From Moringa oleifera (taxonomy: Eukaryota; Streptophyta; Magnoliopsida; Brassicales; Moringaceae): 64,000 bases of DNA. The translations under genes and the position numbers were made by a program. Positions 33,990 to 46,268 of the stretch are shown one piece after another. The stretch covers positions 6,820,001 to 6,884,000 of the forward strand of contig JAJFZO010000566.1 in assembly GCA_021397835.1 (NCBI GenBank). Reading direction: 5' to 3'. The notes below the pieces were generated by a model. The model worked only from the letters and a program-made list of their open reading frames with translations. It was not told where the DNA came from and made no database searches. How positions within the stretch are numbered: the stretch's first letter is position 1; each line of letters starts with the position of its first letter.

Positions 33990-34260
33990 GACAATTATTC
34001 AAAGTACTGTCATTAAAAGGTTTATTAACACTTTTGATGATAGTTATTCCAAAACTGTCAATAAAAATAAAGTTTTTAACGCTAATTAAAGAGGAACTGG
34101 AGTTAAAAAACCCATGATTTAAACATTTAACGTCAGTTCCTAAAGAACTGACGTTAAAAGATCCATCACATGAGAATTTAACGCCAGTTCTTAAGGAACT
34201 GACGTTAAAACAATAAAGCCTTTAACACCAGTTCTTGAAGAACTGGCGTTAAAGTCCAAA
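33990..34260. repeat. Left subterminal palindrome array of the CACTA
   Basis: About six units, each a TTTAACG(T/C)CAGTTC, short spacer, GAACTG(A/G)CGTTAAA palindrome; the inner ones near 34115-34260 are almost perfect. One more unit lies at 35218-35250. In En/Spm such subterminal motifs bind TNPA and bring the ends together. Confidence 0.9.
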
Positions 34261-34299
34261 ATAGGCTGGGACAACTGCCACCTTTGAGCCACACAAGCT

Positions 34300-35215
34300 T
34301 TTAACTTTGGGCATGCCCTAATCGGACTGCATCTTGTACTAGTAACTGCTACAGCAACTACAACAACAATTGTTGTTGCTGCAAGCAGCCATCGCTGCTG
34401 CAAGAAGCAACAGCAACCGTTGCTGCCATAAGCAGCCATCGCTGCTGCAAGAAATAGCAGTAGCAACCGTTGCTGCTGTTTCTTGCAGCAGTGACGACTG
34501 CTTACAACAACAATGGCAGCCGTTACTGCAGCTTCAGCTGTAAGCAGCAGTGGCCGATGCTGCTACAAGAAGCTATAGCAACCACCACATTCTCGGTTAG
34601 GACTCCTCTCCTTAGGCAACACAGTCCTCTTTCAATTTCCTTGCTTCTTTCTCTTTGCTTTTGTGCTCGTTTTTGCTTGAAGTTTTTTAGACTTTCATAA
34701 ATTCTCAATTTTGTTTGATTAATTTTTGTTTTCTTGTATAGACTTAAGTTTGAGCATCTTTCAACTTCGGTTTCTGGGACAGGTTAAGAAAATGGGAATG
34801 GCAGCCGTTGCTACTGCTTCTTATAGCAGCAATAGTTGCTGCTATTGTAAGCAGCAACAAGTGATGAAGCAGCAGCAACGGCTACCATTTCTGTTGAAAT
34901 TAAGCATCCGTTGCTACTGTAAGCAACCGTTGCTGCTGCTTCTTACACCGAGAGAAATGCAAGAGGTAACGAGAAGTCTCAAAATTCAGGGCTTTCCTTG
35001 TTACCAAGACATCAAAAATCAATTCAGACTTTCGACAGAGTGCTCTGTTTAAACTACCATGCACTATGAATAAAAATCTAGAAGAACACACAGTTTTCCA
35101 CAGAGTTTCAGTTGCTTCTCACAGCAGCAGTGCCCATGAACGTGGAGTGATGATGATTTTGAATTCTTTTACACATGCATATCAGACAACAAGTGATGAT
35201 TTTAAATTCTCTAGC
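34300..35215. repeat. CAG/CTG-rich trinucleotide region inside the CACTA
   Basis: Imperfect runs of GCTGCTGCAAGAA, CAGCAACCGTTGCTGC and similar on both strands, near 34340-34580 and 34800-34950. GC content is visibly higher than in the surroundings. The open frames here are by-products of the triplet repeats. It lies between the left palindromes and the transposase leader. Confidence 0.8.
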
Positions 35216-35259
35216 CTTCAACGCCAGTTATGGAATAACTAACGTTAAAGGCTATCCTC

Positions 35260-36590
35260 CCCCGCTTTTAAGGTTGGGATCCTAAATTTGTTTCTAGAGC
35301 CCTTTAGAGCCCGCCATAATCTCTCGCGTAATTTTCCTCTCTAGGTTAGGATTATCCTCTTTGCGGACTGTCTAGAAGCAGCTGCACAGTCAGACAGCCT
35401 TTCTCCGGCCATTAGGATCTTTGCTCTCCGTCCAGAAGTAGTTGGGGTAGCTGCTGGCAGCCTCTCCGGCCTTCTCCTCTTTGGTATTTATCGAGAAGCA
35501 GGTAGACCGGCCAGCGCTGGTTTAGCAGTGACACTGCCTCTCTCCTTGCTTCTTCCTCTCTCATTTGTCTCAATCTAGCCGCACCCTTCCCCTCCATTCG
35601 TTCATCTTTGGGATTCAAACATATGTAAGTATTTTGGTATAGATTTGAAATTTTTTTTATGAAATTTAAGTTTCATAATTTTGATTAAATATGGTTTAAA
35701 AATATATTGAGCATGTATATTATTTTGAGAAGTTTTTTATTAAGTGTGTTTGGTGAATTGTTATTAATTGATGAAATTTGAGTTTTTTTTAATTAGTATA
35801 TTTTGATGAACATATTTGGTATGAATGAGTATATATTGATATATTTATTATTTGATAATTATTAAGATTTTTAGATTAATTGATAAATTAAGTAAATGTT
35901 AATTAGATGAATTTATATTTTGATAAATTAATTATATATTAGGTGTAGATGAATTTATATTTGAATTAATTTTTTTACGTAAGATTAATTGGTATATTTT
36001 GTCAAATTTAATTATATTGATTTTATTGTTATCATAAATTACTATATTTAGTTAAATTTTAAATAAATAAATAATTAATTATATGCTTGTAATATAAACC
36101 ATTAAATGTTATTTAAATTTTAATCAATTAAGTTACTAGCTAGTTAGATGTTTGTGTAGCAATTAATTAGATGATAATTAATTTACTGTACCTTAATTAA
36201 CTAATTAATTATTAATCAGTTATTTAGCTAATATTAATAAATTAGATGCTTGTGAAGCAAAAAATTACATGTTATTTACATATTAATTAGGTTACTAGGT
36301 AGTTAAGTGCTTATATAGTAAATTAGATGTTAATTAAATATTGACTACATCTTAATTAACTAAATAATTATTAATTATTTATTTAAATTTTAATTAATAA
36401 ATTTGATGCTTGTAAAGTAAATAATTAACTGTTATTTAAATTTGAATTGATTTAGTGGTTAGTTAATTAGATGCTTTCATTAACTTTTTGTATTAATTAA
36501 TTAAATAGTGATTAATTGTTTATTTAAATTTCACTTAGTATATTAGATGCTTGAAAAGTAAATAATTAAATGTCTTTTAAATTTTAGAAT
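35260..36590 (+). other. Probable CACTA transcript leader and first intron
   Basis: 35260-35625 is GC-richer and could be an untranslated first exon ending before GTAAGT at about 35625. 35630-36580 is very AT-rich and intron-like, with a 'ttaattagatg'-type motif repeated many times. No coding signal. Confidence 0.4.
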
Positions 36591-39500
36591 TGATAAAACT
36601 TGGATATTTGCTGATAGAACATCATAGGCATATGATGTAAGGGTGAATAACTTTTTAGATTATGCTGTTCAGAATAGTGATAACCCTGAATTAGTTCGGT
36701 GTCCATGTATTAAATGTGGCAACATGAAGCGTCATACTCCGTGTGAGATACAAAATCATTTATATATATATGGAGTTGATAGCAGCTATCAAAACTGGAT
36801 ATGGCACGGAGAAACTAGTATTGTTGGGTCTTTTACTAGTAAGAATGCTAAGATTGTTAGGGAGGTAGAACACATTGAAGAAGTTGATAACACTATAGAA
36901 ATGGTACAAGAGGCATTTGCAGAGTATGATAGTAATCCTAACCACTTGGAGAGATTACTTTGTGATGCTGAGCAACCTCTGTATTCTGGATCAGTGAAGT
37001 TTACTAAATTATCTGCTCTAGTAAAATTGTAGAATTTGAAGGCAAAATATTGTTGGTCCAATCAAAGCTTTAGTGATCTTTTAAATTTGATTGCCAAAAT
37101 ATTTCCTGATAATAATGAAATGCCTACATTCATGCATGATGCCAAGAAAACATTGAATGCATTAGGCATAGAGTATCAAAAGATTCATGCATATCCAAAT
37201 GATTGCATATTATATTAGAAGGAGTTTCAAGATGACATTCAATGTCCAACTTGTGGACTTTCAAGATGGAAAGTAATGAAAAACGGTAACAAAATAAATA
37301 CTAGTGTGCCTGCTAAGGTGTTGTGGTATTTTCCACCAATACGAAGATTTAGAATAATGTTTAAAAGTTCTGAAATATCAAAACACCTTACATGGCATTC
37401 AAATAAAAGGAAAATTAATGGTCAGTTGAGGCATCCATCGGATACACCATCATGGAAATTGGTTGACTACATGTGGCTAGAGTTTGCTTCAGAGCCAAGA
37501 AACTTAAGGCTTGCTATATCAACGGATGGGATTAATCCACATAGTACATTGAGCGATCAATATAGTTGTTGGCCGGTGATTATAATGAATTATAATTTAC
37601 CGTCATGCTTAACAATGAAGAGAAAGTTCATGATGTTGACATTACTAATATCAGGTCCTAAACAACCTGCTAAGGATATCGATGTCTACTTGGCTCCACT
37701 TATAGAAGACTTAAAAATGTTATGTGACACAGATGTAAAAGTACATGATGCATACCGTAATGAGTCATTCAACTTGAAAGCCGTTTTGTTATGGACAATC
37801 AATGATTTTCCTACATATGGTAATTTATCTGGTTGCACTATTGAAGGGTATTATGCTTGTCTTATCTATGCTGAGAACACCAAAGCTAGTCACTTAAAAT
37901 ATAGTAAAAAAATATCATTTGTTGGACACAGGAGATTCTTACCATGGCATCATCCTTACCGTAGACAGAAAAAGGCCTTCAATGGTGAATAAAAAGTCAA
38001 AATTGCTCCCTAACCATTAAGTAGTGAAAAAGTCTTTCACAAAGTTCAATGTTTAGTAAATTCATGGGGAAAGTTGAAGAAACAAAGTACAATGGGTAAA
38101 GAAGATGTTGTTACATAGTGTTGAAAAAAGAGGTTGATTTTCTTTGACTTACCATATTGGAAGTCCATGCATATCAGGCATATTCTAGATGTCATGCACA
38201 TTGAAAAGAACATTTGTGATAGTCTTCTTTGGACATCACTTGATATTCCAGGAAAATCTAAAGACAGATTAGCTTTCAAGAATGGATTTCAAAGACATGG
38301 GGTTAAGGTCTGAATTGGAACCACAAGTTCGCGGTAATCGTACATTTCTACCACATGCATGCTACACTTTATCTAGGGAAGAAAAAAAAATATTTTGTAA
38401 AGCTTTCGGTGAGATTAAGGTCCCAAATGGGTATTCTTTGAACATAAAAAATCTAGTATCTATGGATGACTTGAAACTATATGGGTTAAAGTCGCATGAT
38501 TGTCACATCCTACTACAACAACTTTTACCTATTGCTTTACGAGGTGTGTTACCCAAACATGTTAGATATGCTTTCATTAGACTTTGCATGTTCTTCAATT
38601 TGTTATGCCAAATGGTGGTGGATGTGTCAAAGTTAGATGGAATTCAAAACGAACTTATGATAACACTTTGTTTGTTGAGAAGTACTTTCCTCCTAACTTT
38701 TTCAATATTATGGTCCACCTCATTGTTCAACTTATCAGAGAAGTGAAATTATGCGGTCTCATGTATTTACGATGGATGTACCCATTTGAAAGATACATGA
38801 AAGTGTTAAAAGGTTATGTTTGGAATCGTAATAGACCTGAGGGCAGTATTGCTGAGTCGTACATTACAGAAGAGGCATTAGAATTCTGTGTTAAGTATTT
38901 ATCTGATATGGATATTATTGGAATTCCCCCACGAAAGAATGTATTTGGTCATTCAACTCAAAATGGAAAAGCTCTAACTAGTGGAACTGTTGAGAAAGCT
39001 GATAATGTCCTCCTTCATCAAGCGCACTTGTATGTTTTGATGAATATGAGTGAAGTTCAACCATATGTAAGGTAATTAAATTTTATGACTCATAGTTTAT
39101 TATTATACAAATTATCGTTTAATGATTTATTCTTAATATGCAGTGAGCATTTAAATCAGTTAAGGATCAAAAATTCTATTAAGTCAAAACGACTCAAATG
39201 TTTACATAATGAACAAAATTGAACCGTAAGTAATTGGTTACGCACACAGGTAAGAATACTTATTGTTGTCTAGACATTAAATTTATTTTTAATATGATTC
39301 ATCTAATATATGTTATGATACAGATTGAGAATGAACTTTTATTATCCAATCATAATGTCTTATTAACACTATGATGGATTGCCCATGGTCCTCGATCCAC
39401 AAAAATCAAGTATCCTGGATATATCATCAACGGTTGTTGCTTTTACACAAAGTAACGAGATAACTCAAAGATCCATCAAAATAGTGGTGTCACTCTAGTT

Positions 39501-39957
39501 GCCAACACCATGCAAATCTCTAATGCTAAGGATAAAAATCCAATATATGGTGATTTGTCATTCTATGGAGTTATACAAGAAATATGAAAACTAGATTATA
39601 CAACGTTCAGAGTTTCAGTTTTCAAATGTGATTGGATTGAGAATAGTAACGGTGTTAAAGTTGATGATCTAAGAGTTGTACTAGTTGATCTCAATCGGAT
39701 TAGACATAGGAATGATCAGTTTATATTGGCTTCATAAGCAAGACAAGTATTTTACATTAAAGATCTAATTGATGCCAAATGGTCTATAGTACTGTCAACA
39801 CCTCCAAAAGACTATGATGAAGATAATGATTTGTGCAATATTAGTGTGGAGCACATGTCTTTTTGCAATAATTTGCCACCTACTTATTTATTTGACCAAA
39901 TGGATGAGCATCATCTTGCATATGCTTGAGACAGTGATGAAGGATTGTGGGTTTGAG
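36590..39957 (+). pseudogene. CACTA TNP2-type transposase
   Basis: Domains in order: Transpos_assoc (WIFADRTS, stop, VNNFLDYAVQNSD, CPCIKCGN, HLYIYGVDSSYQNWIWHGE; 36590-36830); CPTCGLSRWK near 37245; Transposase_21 (PRNLRLAISTDGINPHSTLS, WPVIIMNYNLPS, GPKQPAKDIDVYLAPLIEDL, LLWTINDFPTYGNLSGC; 37490-37850); a linker with VMHIEKNICDSL-type residues near 38195-38225; DUF4218 (LPKHVRYAFIRLCMFFN frame, LREVKLCGLMYLRWMYPFERYM across a frameshift, AESYITEEALEFC; 38490-38910); and, after short introns, DUF4216 (YGDLSFYGVI, KLDYTTFRVSVFKCDW, NDQFILAS, stop, ARQVFYIKD; 39548-39770). In-frame stops at about 36623, 37030 and 37216 and at least one frameshift make it inactive. The transposase excises and inserts the element. 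Confidence 0.94.
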
Positions 39958-40105
39958 TATTTTTTAAGGTAGTGATCAATTGCCTCATGTGTCAAAGTTA
40001 TCGTGTTTTTTTATAATTTTATTTCATTTTTTTTAAGTTTTATCGTGTTATATCATGTTTTGCATATATGATGGTAACCATATTTTTTTATTGTTTATAG
40101 ATTTG

Positions 40106-43100
40106 ATGGATCCTTCTGAACACTCAAGTGAAGGCTCTCAAGACCCGAAAAAACGAGGTATCACCAATATGCCTAAGATAATTAAGAGTCATGCTTTCGG
40201 AGTTAAGCTCACGATTGAGGTGAATGATAAAGGTCAACCAATTGGGAGGAACGACATCGAGTTCAATAGCTACATTGGGGTGGTGGTACGTAATACGATG
40301 CCCATAAATATCATGAATTGGCACTCAGTAAGCATTGAAATGAAAAATAAGATTTACAAGACAATATTGGTAAGTTAAATGAAACACAATGTAGTATTGC
40401 TTTTCAATTACTTTATTGCTAATTAATTTGATTTGTACTAATTCACTTTTTTATAATATGTTGTAGGAGACATATGATATTGATACGAGCATGAAAAGGT
40501 ACATACTTCCGTCTACTGCAAACAAATGGAGGAACTTCAAGACCAATCTTACATCAAAGCACATATTCCCTCACATTGGTGACTTGGAATTTCTATCATT
40601 TCCACCTAAAGAATATAGTAGTGTTATAGATGTTGGGGTGTGGCAGAAATTTTTGAACTCTCGTATAACAGAAGAGTTTCAGGTATATATTTATAGTTAG
40701 TAAAGTTTTTCTTTATACAATTTTCTCCAAATGTTGATGTGTATTGATCTTATAGCAAAAGAGACAAATAGTAAAGGGAAAAGAAAGAAGAATGTATACG
40801 ACCATCGTCTATCTAGAAAGGGATTTGCAGGGTTGGAGAGTGAACTTGTAAGTTTTTTTTTTTTCATTTGTTATGTTTATAATTGATAATATATTCATTT
40901 GGTAGTTCATTTTAAAATCTAACATGTTCACTCTTTATGTTAAAAAAAGAAACAAGCATTGGGTAGCGATGCTCAAATTGATCACGCCTTATTGTGGAAG
41001 GCTTCACGACAGAATAAAAAGGGAGAATATATGAATGATGCGAGCTAACTCTCTGGGAAAAGAATTGCAAGTGTAGTTCAACTTTTTTCTAGCATTTATA
41101 GTAATAAATTTCATGTTCATTGATTAATTTTATTATAACATTGTAGGATGAGTTGATGACACAGAGCACACTGGTAAATTTACAAACTTTGGTCTAGAAG
41201 ATGTACTGACGAAAGCTCTTGGTACACCTGAGCACCTGGGGTAACTATCACATCTTATTTTGAGAAGCCTAAAAAGTTGAATGTCCCTCAAGGTATGCAA
41301 TTAGATTAACAGCAATTGGTAGAGATGATGAGGTGGTTCACAAAGTATAAAAAAGTTTTGACAAACATTGTTACGAAGAAAATTGATGATGTCCAGCAAG
41401 AAAAATCTACAATGCAATTTTGTTCAAGTAAAGCTAGCAACAATATAACTGGATTATTAAAGGAAGAAGAATATTCAATACCTCAATCACCTATGCCAGT
41501 CACACCACCATCACCTGCACCTACACTAGCACCATACGACAACAAAGTATGTTACATGTTATTCATAGTGGATGTGATATTAATAATATTATGAACGTAA
41601 CTTCCGTTTTTTTTTTTTGGGATCATTACAGTGTGAGCCATGCCATATGTTCATCCAGTCATCAGATTATATAATGGCAAGTGGGGTTATCTTCATGGAT
41701 CATACTCCTAATCAGATGATCCACGAGCGTCCATTATTTTCTGATGATGTTCGAGTGATAGTGGACGTAGCTATTCATAGTGATGCACAATTGCCTCGTC
41801 CAAACCCAGATGATGGATTGACAAATGTTTTTTCTGCACTTGGTTCAGTTGTTGCTTGGCCTTGAGATTAGGTAATTGTTGGTACACATGAGGTAATGTT
41901 TTTGGTAATATATTTTATAAAGTCAACCTATTAATGTCAATTAAGTTTGCAAAATTTTTTCAACTATCGACTATAAAGCAAAAAAGTAAGTTGCCAATTA
42001 AGAAAGCCCTAACATTGACAAAACCACAATCATCGCAATAAGTATCTTCAGTTGGGCTACCACTAGGATTGCAGAAGATGTATAATTATGTGAATAACGT
42101 GATGGCACCTGATGAAGCAATACACACACCTTTTGCTGAAGTCTTTGCTTCTGATGGACATGTATTTTTGGCTCGAGAAGATATCATGTAATTTTGTCAC
42201 ATGGAAGAGCTAAGTGTCACCATTATTCAGGCTTACATTGTGTACATATGTCTTTTGAATTTTTATTTGGTTATTATTGTTTGGCTACATTATATTTATA
42301 TTTTTCTTACAGTTTATTATTTCAGTAAACTTTATACAGATTTAGCTGCACTTGGCTTGGAAAAGTATTTTGTATTTGCTGATCCATCAACATTGTCATA
42401 TGGAATGTATAAGTATAGACACTCAAGCTTGTCACCTAGCCAATAGAATGATAGATCCATATGACAGAGGAGTAGCGATATCTCCTTATATCTTGAGGTA
42501 AGTTATAATACTAGTTAAAATTATTAATAGTTTTGTTCAAAATATTTTTAACATTTATTTTTCATAATATACGCAACACTATTTGTTGGTAGTTGTTGAG
42601 CCTCGTAATTTTGTGTATAGTATTTTTGATCCTTTGAACCATGGTTCTCGTCAAGAACTAGATCAACTTATGTCCACGTAAGTGAAAATATATTCATTTA
42701 TGTTAGTATGTATTTTTTTCTACTCTTAAGAATATTGATTATTTGCTATTGGCAGCTCTTTTAAATTATTCTAAGTTTTCAAAGAATCAAGCAATAGGCG
42801 CATTCCTAGGAGTATTCCTGCTAAGGTATGTATATTTAAACCTATATGTGATGTTAGTTTTATTTATTTTACAAAACATAACAATTAAAAATTTTTAATG
42901 CAGTGTCCACATCAGCCTTCAAATACTGAGTGTGGATATTATATTATGAAATTTTTAAGGGACATCATTGATAAACGTGAGAAATATCCCATATGAAAAA
43001 ATGGTAAGTTTTTAAGCATTTGCTTATGTAAATACTTCAGTAATTAATTGATGTGCTTATTAAAAATTTTAATTGGACTAACTTTTCTTTTTGAAATATA

Positions 43101-43190
43101 GTTAATGGACATAGATATTTACACCTAATCGAATATTGATGAAGTTAGAAAGAAGGTTGGACAATTTCTTTGGAGTGCCATATTAGAAAG
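40106..43190 (+). pseudogene. CACTA second gene: TNPA/transposase-24-like plus Ulp1 (C48) protease
   Basis: Starts MDPSEHSSEGSQDPKKRG right after the acceptor TTTATAG. The N-terminal half matches the plant En/Spm second-protein family: RGITNMPK, GQPIGRN, FNSYIGVVVRNTMPI (40150-40310), ETYDIDTSMKRYI to KWRNFKTNL (40470-40540), KKNVYDHRLSRKGFAGLE (40785-40845), ALLWKASRQNKKGEYM (40985-41035), then ELMTQ and a Pro-rich stretch (41480-41540). The C-terminal half resembles Ulp1/SENP cysteine proteases: QHYLLVVVEPRNFVYSIFDP (about 42570-42635) carries the His and Asp positions, and CPHQPSNTECGYYIMKFL (42904-42957) the catalytic Cys. Several introns are evident. Breaks include stops after VVAWP near 41865, near 42448 (SPSQ, stop) and a stop after EKYPI near 42997. 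Such proteases are known passengers of plant CACTA and MULE elements. Confidence 0.86.
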
Positions 43191-43569
43191 TTGAACCTTG
43201 AAGATTTTTGTACACATGAGTATTATTGAATTTATAGAGTTGAATTTTTAGGATTGTGTAATATTTTAACTCATGTATTGTACATATAAAGTTCAATTAT
43301 GACATCAAACTTTAGTAATCTTTTGTTTTGTTTATCGCTTATTACTTTTTTGGATTAGATTATTTTGAGTGTTTCCAAATATGAAAGAAGTAATGACGAT
43401 CTCTGTGAGAATGGTAATGAAGTGTATAACATAAAAATTTTGGTTGTATATTATGAAGAATTGTATTGATGTATATGGATGATATGGAAGACATAAAAAG
43501 TTTTATATATGCAGATTTTGGATAATTTGAATATATAAATTTTGTATTTATTTCAAAATAAATACAAAA

Positions 43570-44040
43570 AATACCTTTAACGACTTTTTAATGACAGTTT
43601 TATAATAACTGTCATTAAAAGCCCCCTTTTTAACGACTGTTCCAATCGAACTGTCATTAAAAGGGCCCTTTTTAACAACAGTTCTATTGAAACTGTCATT
43701 AAAAAGTTTCCCTCTTTAACGACAGTTCCAATAGAACTGTCATTAAAAGGGCCCCCTTTAATGACAGTTCTACTGAAACTGTCATTAAAAGGTCCCCTGT
43801 TTAACGATAATTCCAATAGAACTGTCATTAAAGGTCATTCCCTTTTAATGACAGTTCCAATAGAACTATCATTAAAAGGTCCCCCTTTAACGACAGTTCC
43901 AATAGAACTGTCATTAAAAGGTAATGCTTTTAATGACGGTTCAATAACTGTCATTAAAATTTCTCCTCTTTAATGACATGAACAAAAATGACAGTTTTAC
44001 AACTGTCATTAAAAGCCATTTTTAACTGTCATTAAAGCTT
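43570..44040. repeat. Right subterminal palindrome array of the CACTA
   Basis: About ten units of roughly 43-45 bp centre to centre. Each is TTTAACGACAGTTCC, AATA, GAACTGTCATTAAA with small variants, separated by C/T-rich linkers such as 'gggccc' and 'ggtcccc'. The regular spacing creates long meaningless open frames. Probable TNPA-type binding sites. Confidence 0.92.
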
Positions 44041-44218
44041 TTATTTATTGTAGTGATTTGCTTAATTTTTCATGTATTCAACATGAAAGTCTAGAAAAAA
44101 TTGTGTATTTGTAAATAGAAGAATATAAATACATCAACATACAAGGTAAATAAAAATGCAAGTGAGAATAACATGAAGATAAGTAAAAGGATACATTATG
44201 TGCAAGAGATATAAATAT

Positions 44219-44256
44219 AATATATATATATATATATACATATATATATACATATG
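44219..44256. repeat. (AT)n microsatellite
   Basis: Interrupted dinucleotide run of about 38 bp. Confidence 0.95.
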
Positions 44257-45474
44257 TAATAACAATTAAGTAAATAAATGAAAGTAAATATTCATAAAAA
44301 AAGTAATGATAAAAGTACAAAAAAAAATTATCTTGTTCTTCAAGGGGAAGTAATATTTGAAAACTTCTCCTCCAAATGTCTCTTTACCAAAGAAAATTTC
44401 TCCAACTCTTTTTACACTACTATCTGCCCTTTTTATAACTTTCTCCAAATATTCTCCAAACTCTCAAAATTTCTTAACATTCTCTCCTTCACACTCCTCC
44501 AAAAATCTTCCCCATAAGCTCTTGGCCAAGGTGGGGATTTATAGACCTTGGTCAAGCCTCTATTAATGCAACAATAGGTTGTATTACAGCATTGCAAAAT
44601 TGGCAGCATTGTAGAATTGATAGCATTGTAGTATTACTGTAAAATAAGTGCCTATAGTTGCCCCTCTTTGTTCATTTTTTGAAAATAAAAAATTGGGTAA
44701 AGACTTAAGACACGTAATTTTGCCCCAAGCCTTGGGAACTTTCGTCTCTTTGCTCTCTTCACTTGTTCTTTTTCAATTCTCATTTCTTCTTTTTAGTCTT
44801 ATGTAGCAAGATCGTAATGTTGTAAATAACGTGATCTTAGGGGAAAACCGAATAATTTCTGTATGTTTCACTTAACAACAGTTAATGATGCTTTGAGAAA
44901 TCTAAAGGCTCTGTTTTAATGATGACCTCAACTAAATAATAATAATAATAAATAAATAAATATAAATGGTTTTGTTCTAATAACGACATCAGCTTTAAAA
45001 TGAAAAGCTCTATTTTAAGGACGGCATCAACTTTGAAAAATCTAAAATCACTTTAAGAATGGTCATTCTATAATCTAAAGGCTTTGTCCACTAATGATTA
45101 TATTAGAAAATTTGAAGAGTTTTTGTCCATCGACAGCTATTTTGATCAAGAGTTTCATCCATTGACAATTATTCTAAGAACTTGAAAAGACTATCCACTC
45201 ATGATTGTTTTTAAAAAAATCTAAAAAATTTTGTCTACTAAAAAATAATCATTGATAACTATCTTCAGTAATAAAAAAAATCATTAACAATTGTGATAAT
45301 CGTGATTTTCTTTAAAAAAATGAGAAAACTAAATGACCTATCTAAGAAATTGTCTATGCCTTCATTAATAAGCTTATCTCACTTTTTTTCAAGATAAAAT
45401 ATAGGAAATGCATCATGTATGCATGTTTATGCAATACAATAATTGCTTTTCTCTCCCTTTTTAGATCGTCTTTC

Positions 45475-45548
45475 CTTTTGTTTTCCTTTTTCCTTTTTCC
45501 TATTTTTTTCTCTTTTTTCTCTTTTTTTTTCTTTTTTTTTTTTTTTTG
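45475..45548. repeat. Polypyrimidine T/C tract
   Basis: Runs of TTTTTCC and TTTTTTC ending in a T run. On the minus strand it gives a meaningless Lys/Glu open frame. Confidence 0.9.
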
Positions 45549-46268
45549 GTTTTCAAACAAGAGCAATCATTTTTTAGTCATTTTGTCATAAAGTTTTGAT
45601 CAAAATGTAAACTTATTCTTTCTTGAGGTTGATCACATCGACAAATTTGATCTTGATAACAACTTTAGGTTTATTATCCCTTCGACGTTGATGAATCTGA
45701 ATGTTCTCTGCAAACCAAATTTTGTTTATGTTTTCAACTCCACTAGGGATCAATAAGATTCTTATCCATCTCTGGATTTATGTTGGTCAATTTGAAACAT
45801 GTAACTTATTACTTCAAAAATGTCATAACTTCATTTAAATTTGATCACTATTCAGTTTTAAAACTGACACTCCTTATCGAATCATATTTGCAATGGCAAT
45901 TGGGATAACAAATATCTTTTAGGAATTTTTTATGACGAAAAGATATCTGGTTAGGGATGTAATCAAGTAACTAAATAGGAAATATTTGAAATGACTTTTA
46001 TGATAAATTAGATTAAGAGTCACTATGATCGACAATAGGGCTAATATAAAGAACAATGAACATTTCCATGTTATTCATCTATCCAAATCTCAGTTGAAGA
46101 GCTTCCTTTTTTTTTTTTTATAACAATCTTTATCATTTTAAAATAATTCGAACACTAATTTCAACCCAAATCTTCTAGCAAATATACATTTTTTCTTCTT
46201 CTTCTTTTTTTCACTAGGGAATGATTTCAGCACTATTTGTTCTTCCTTTGAAGATAAACCGCCCCTTT

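Larger units (their letters stand above)
33951..44055 (+). mobile_element. CACTA (En/Spm) transposon
   Basis: The left end is CACTACTACAAAAATTATAA at 33951. The right end, read inward, is CACTACAATAAATAAAAGC from 44055. Length 10,105 bp. Both ends carry arrays of short palindromes of the form TTTAACGNCAGTT...AACTGNCGTTAAA. Two plus-strand gene regions inside correspond to the classical pair, a TNP2-type transposase and a TNPA-like protein joined to a Ulp1-type protease. The flanking triplets (TTT left, ATT right) match at two of three positions, so the 3-bp target duplication is imperfect. Both genes are broken, so the element is non-autonomous now. Confidence 0.93.
44056..46188. repeat. LTR-like sequence of the gypsy element, right of the nested CACTA
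   Basis: No coding content. 'tagttgcccctctttgttc' and 'ttttgccccaagccttggg' near 44655-44740 resemble LTR sequence of plant Tat-type gypsy elements. A pyrimidine tract at about 46189-46212 reads as the purine-rich GTGAAAAAAAGAAGAAG on the minus strand, directly before a TG (46188). That is a plausible polypurine tract and LTR start for the minus-strand gypsy pol next door. Small imperfect repeats with 'gacaattatt' or 'attttgtcta' motifs occur at 44900-45340. Confidence 0.45.

Noticed and set aside
34191..35618. Several open frames rich in Ala, Cys, Gln and Leu
   Set aside because: They follow the CAG/CTG triplet pattern in several frames on both strands, with no family resemblance.
43570..44040. 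CRISPR-like array or real genes in the regularly spaced repeats
   Set aside because: These are CACTA subterminal palindromes in a plant genome. The open frames on both strands are produced by the repeat period.
44078..44566. Overlapping small open frames on both strands
   Set aside because: No family motif, no splice context, AT microsatellite beside them; they lie in LTR-like non-coding sequence.
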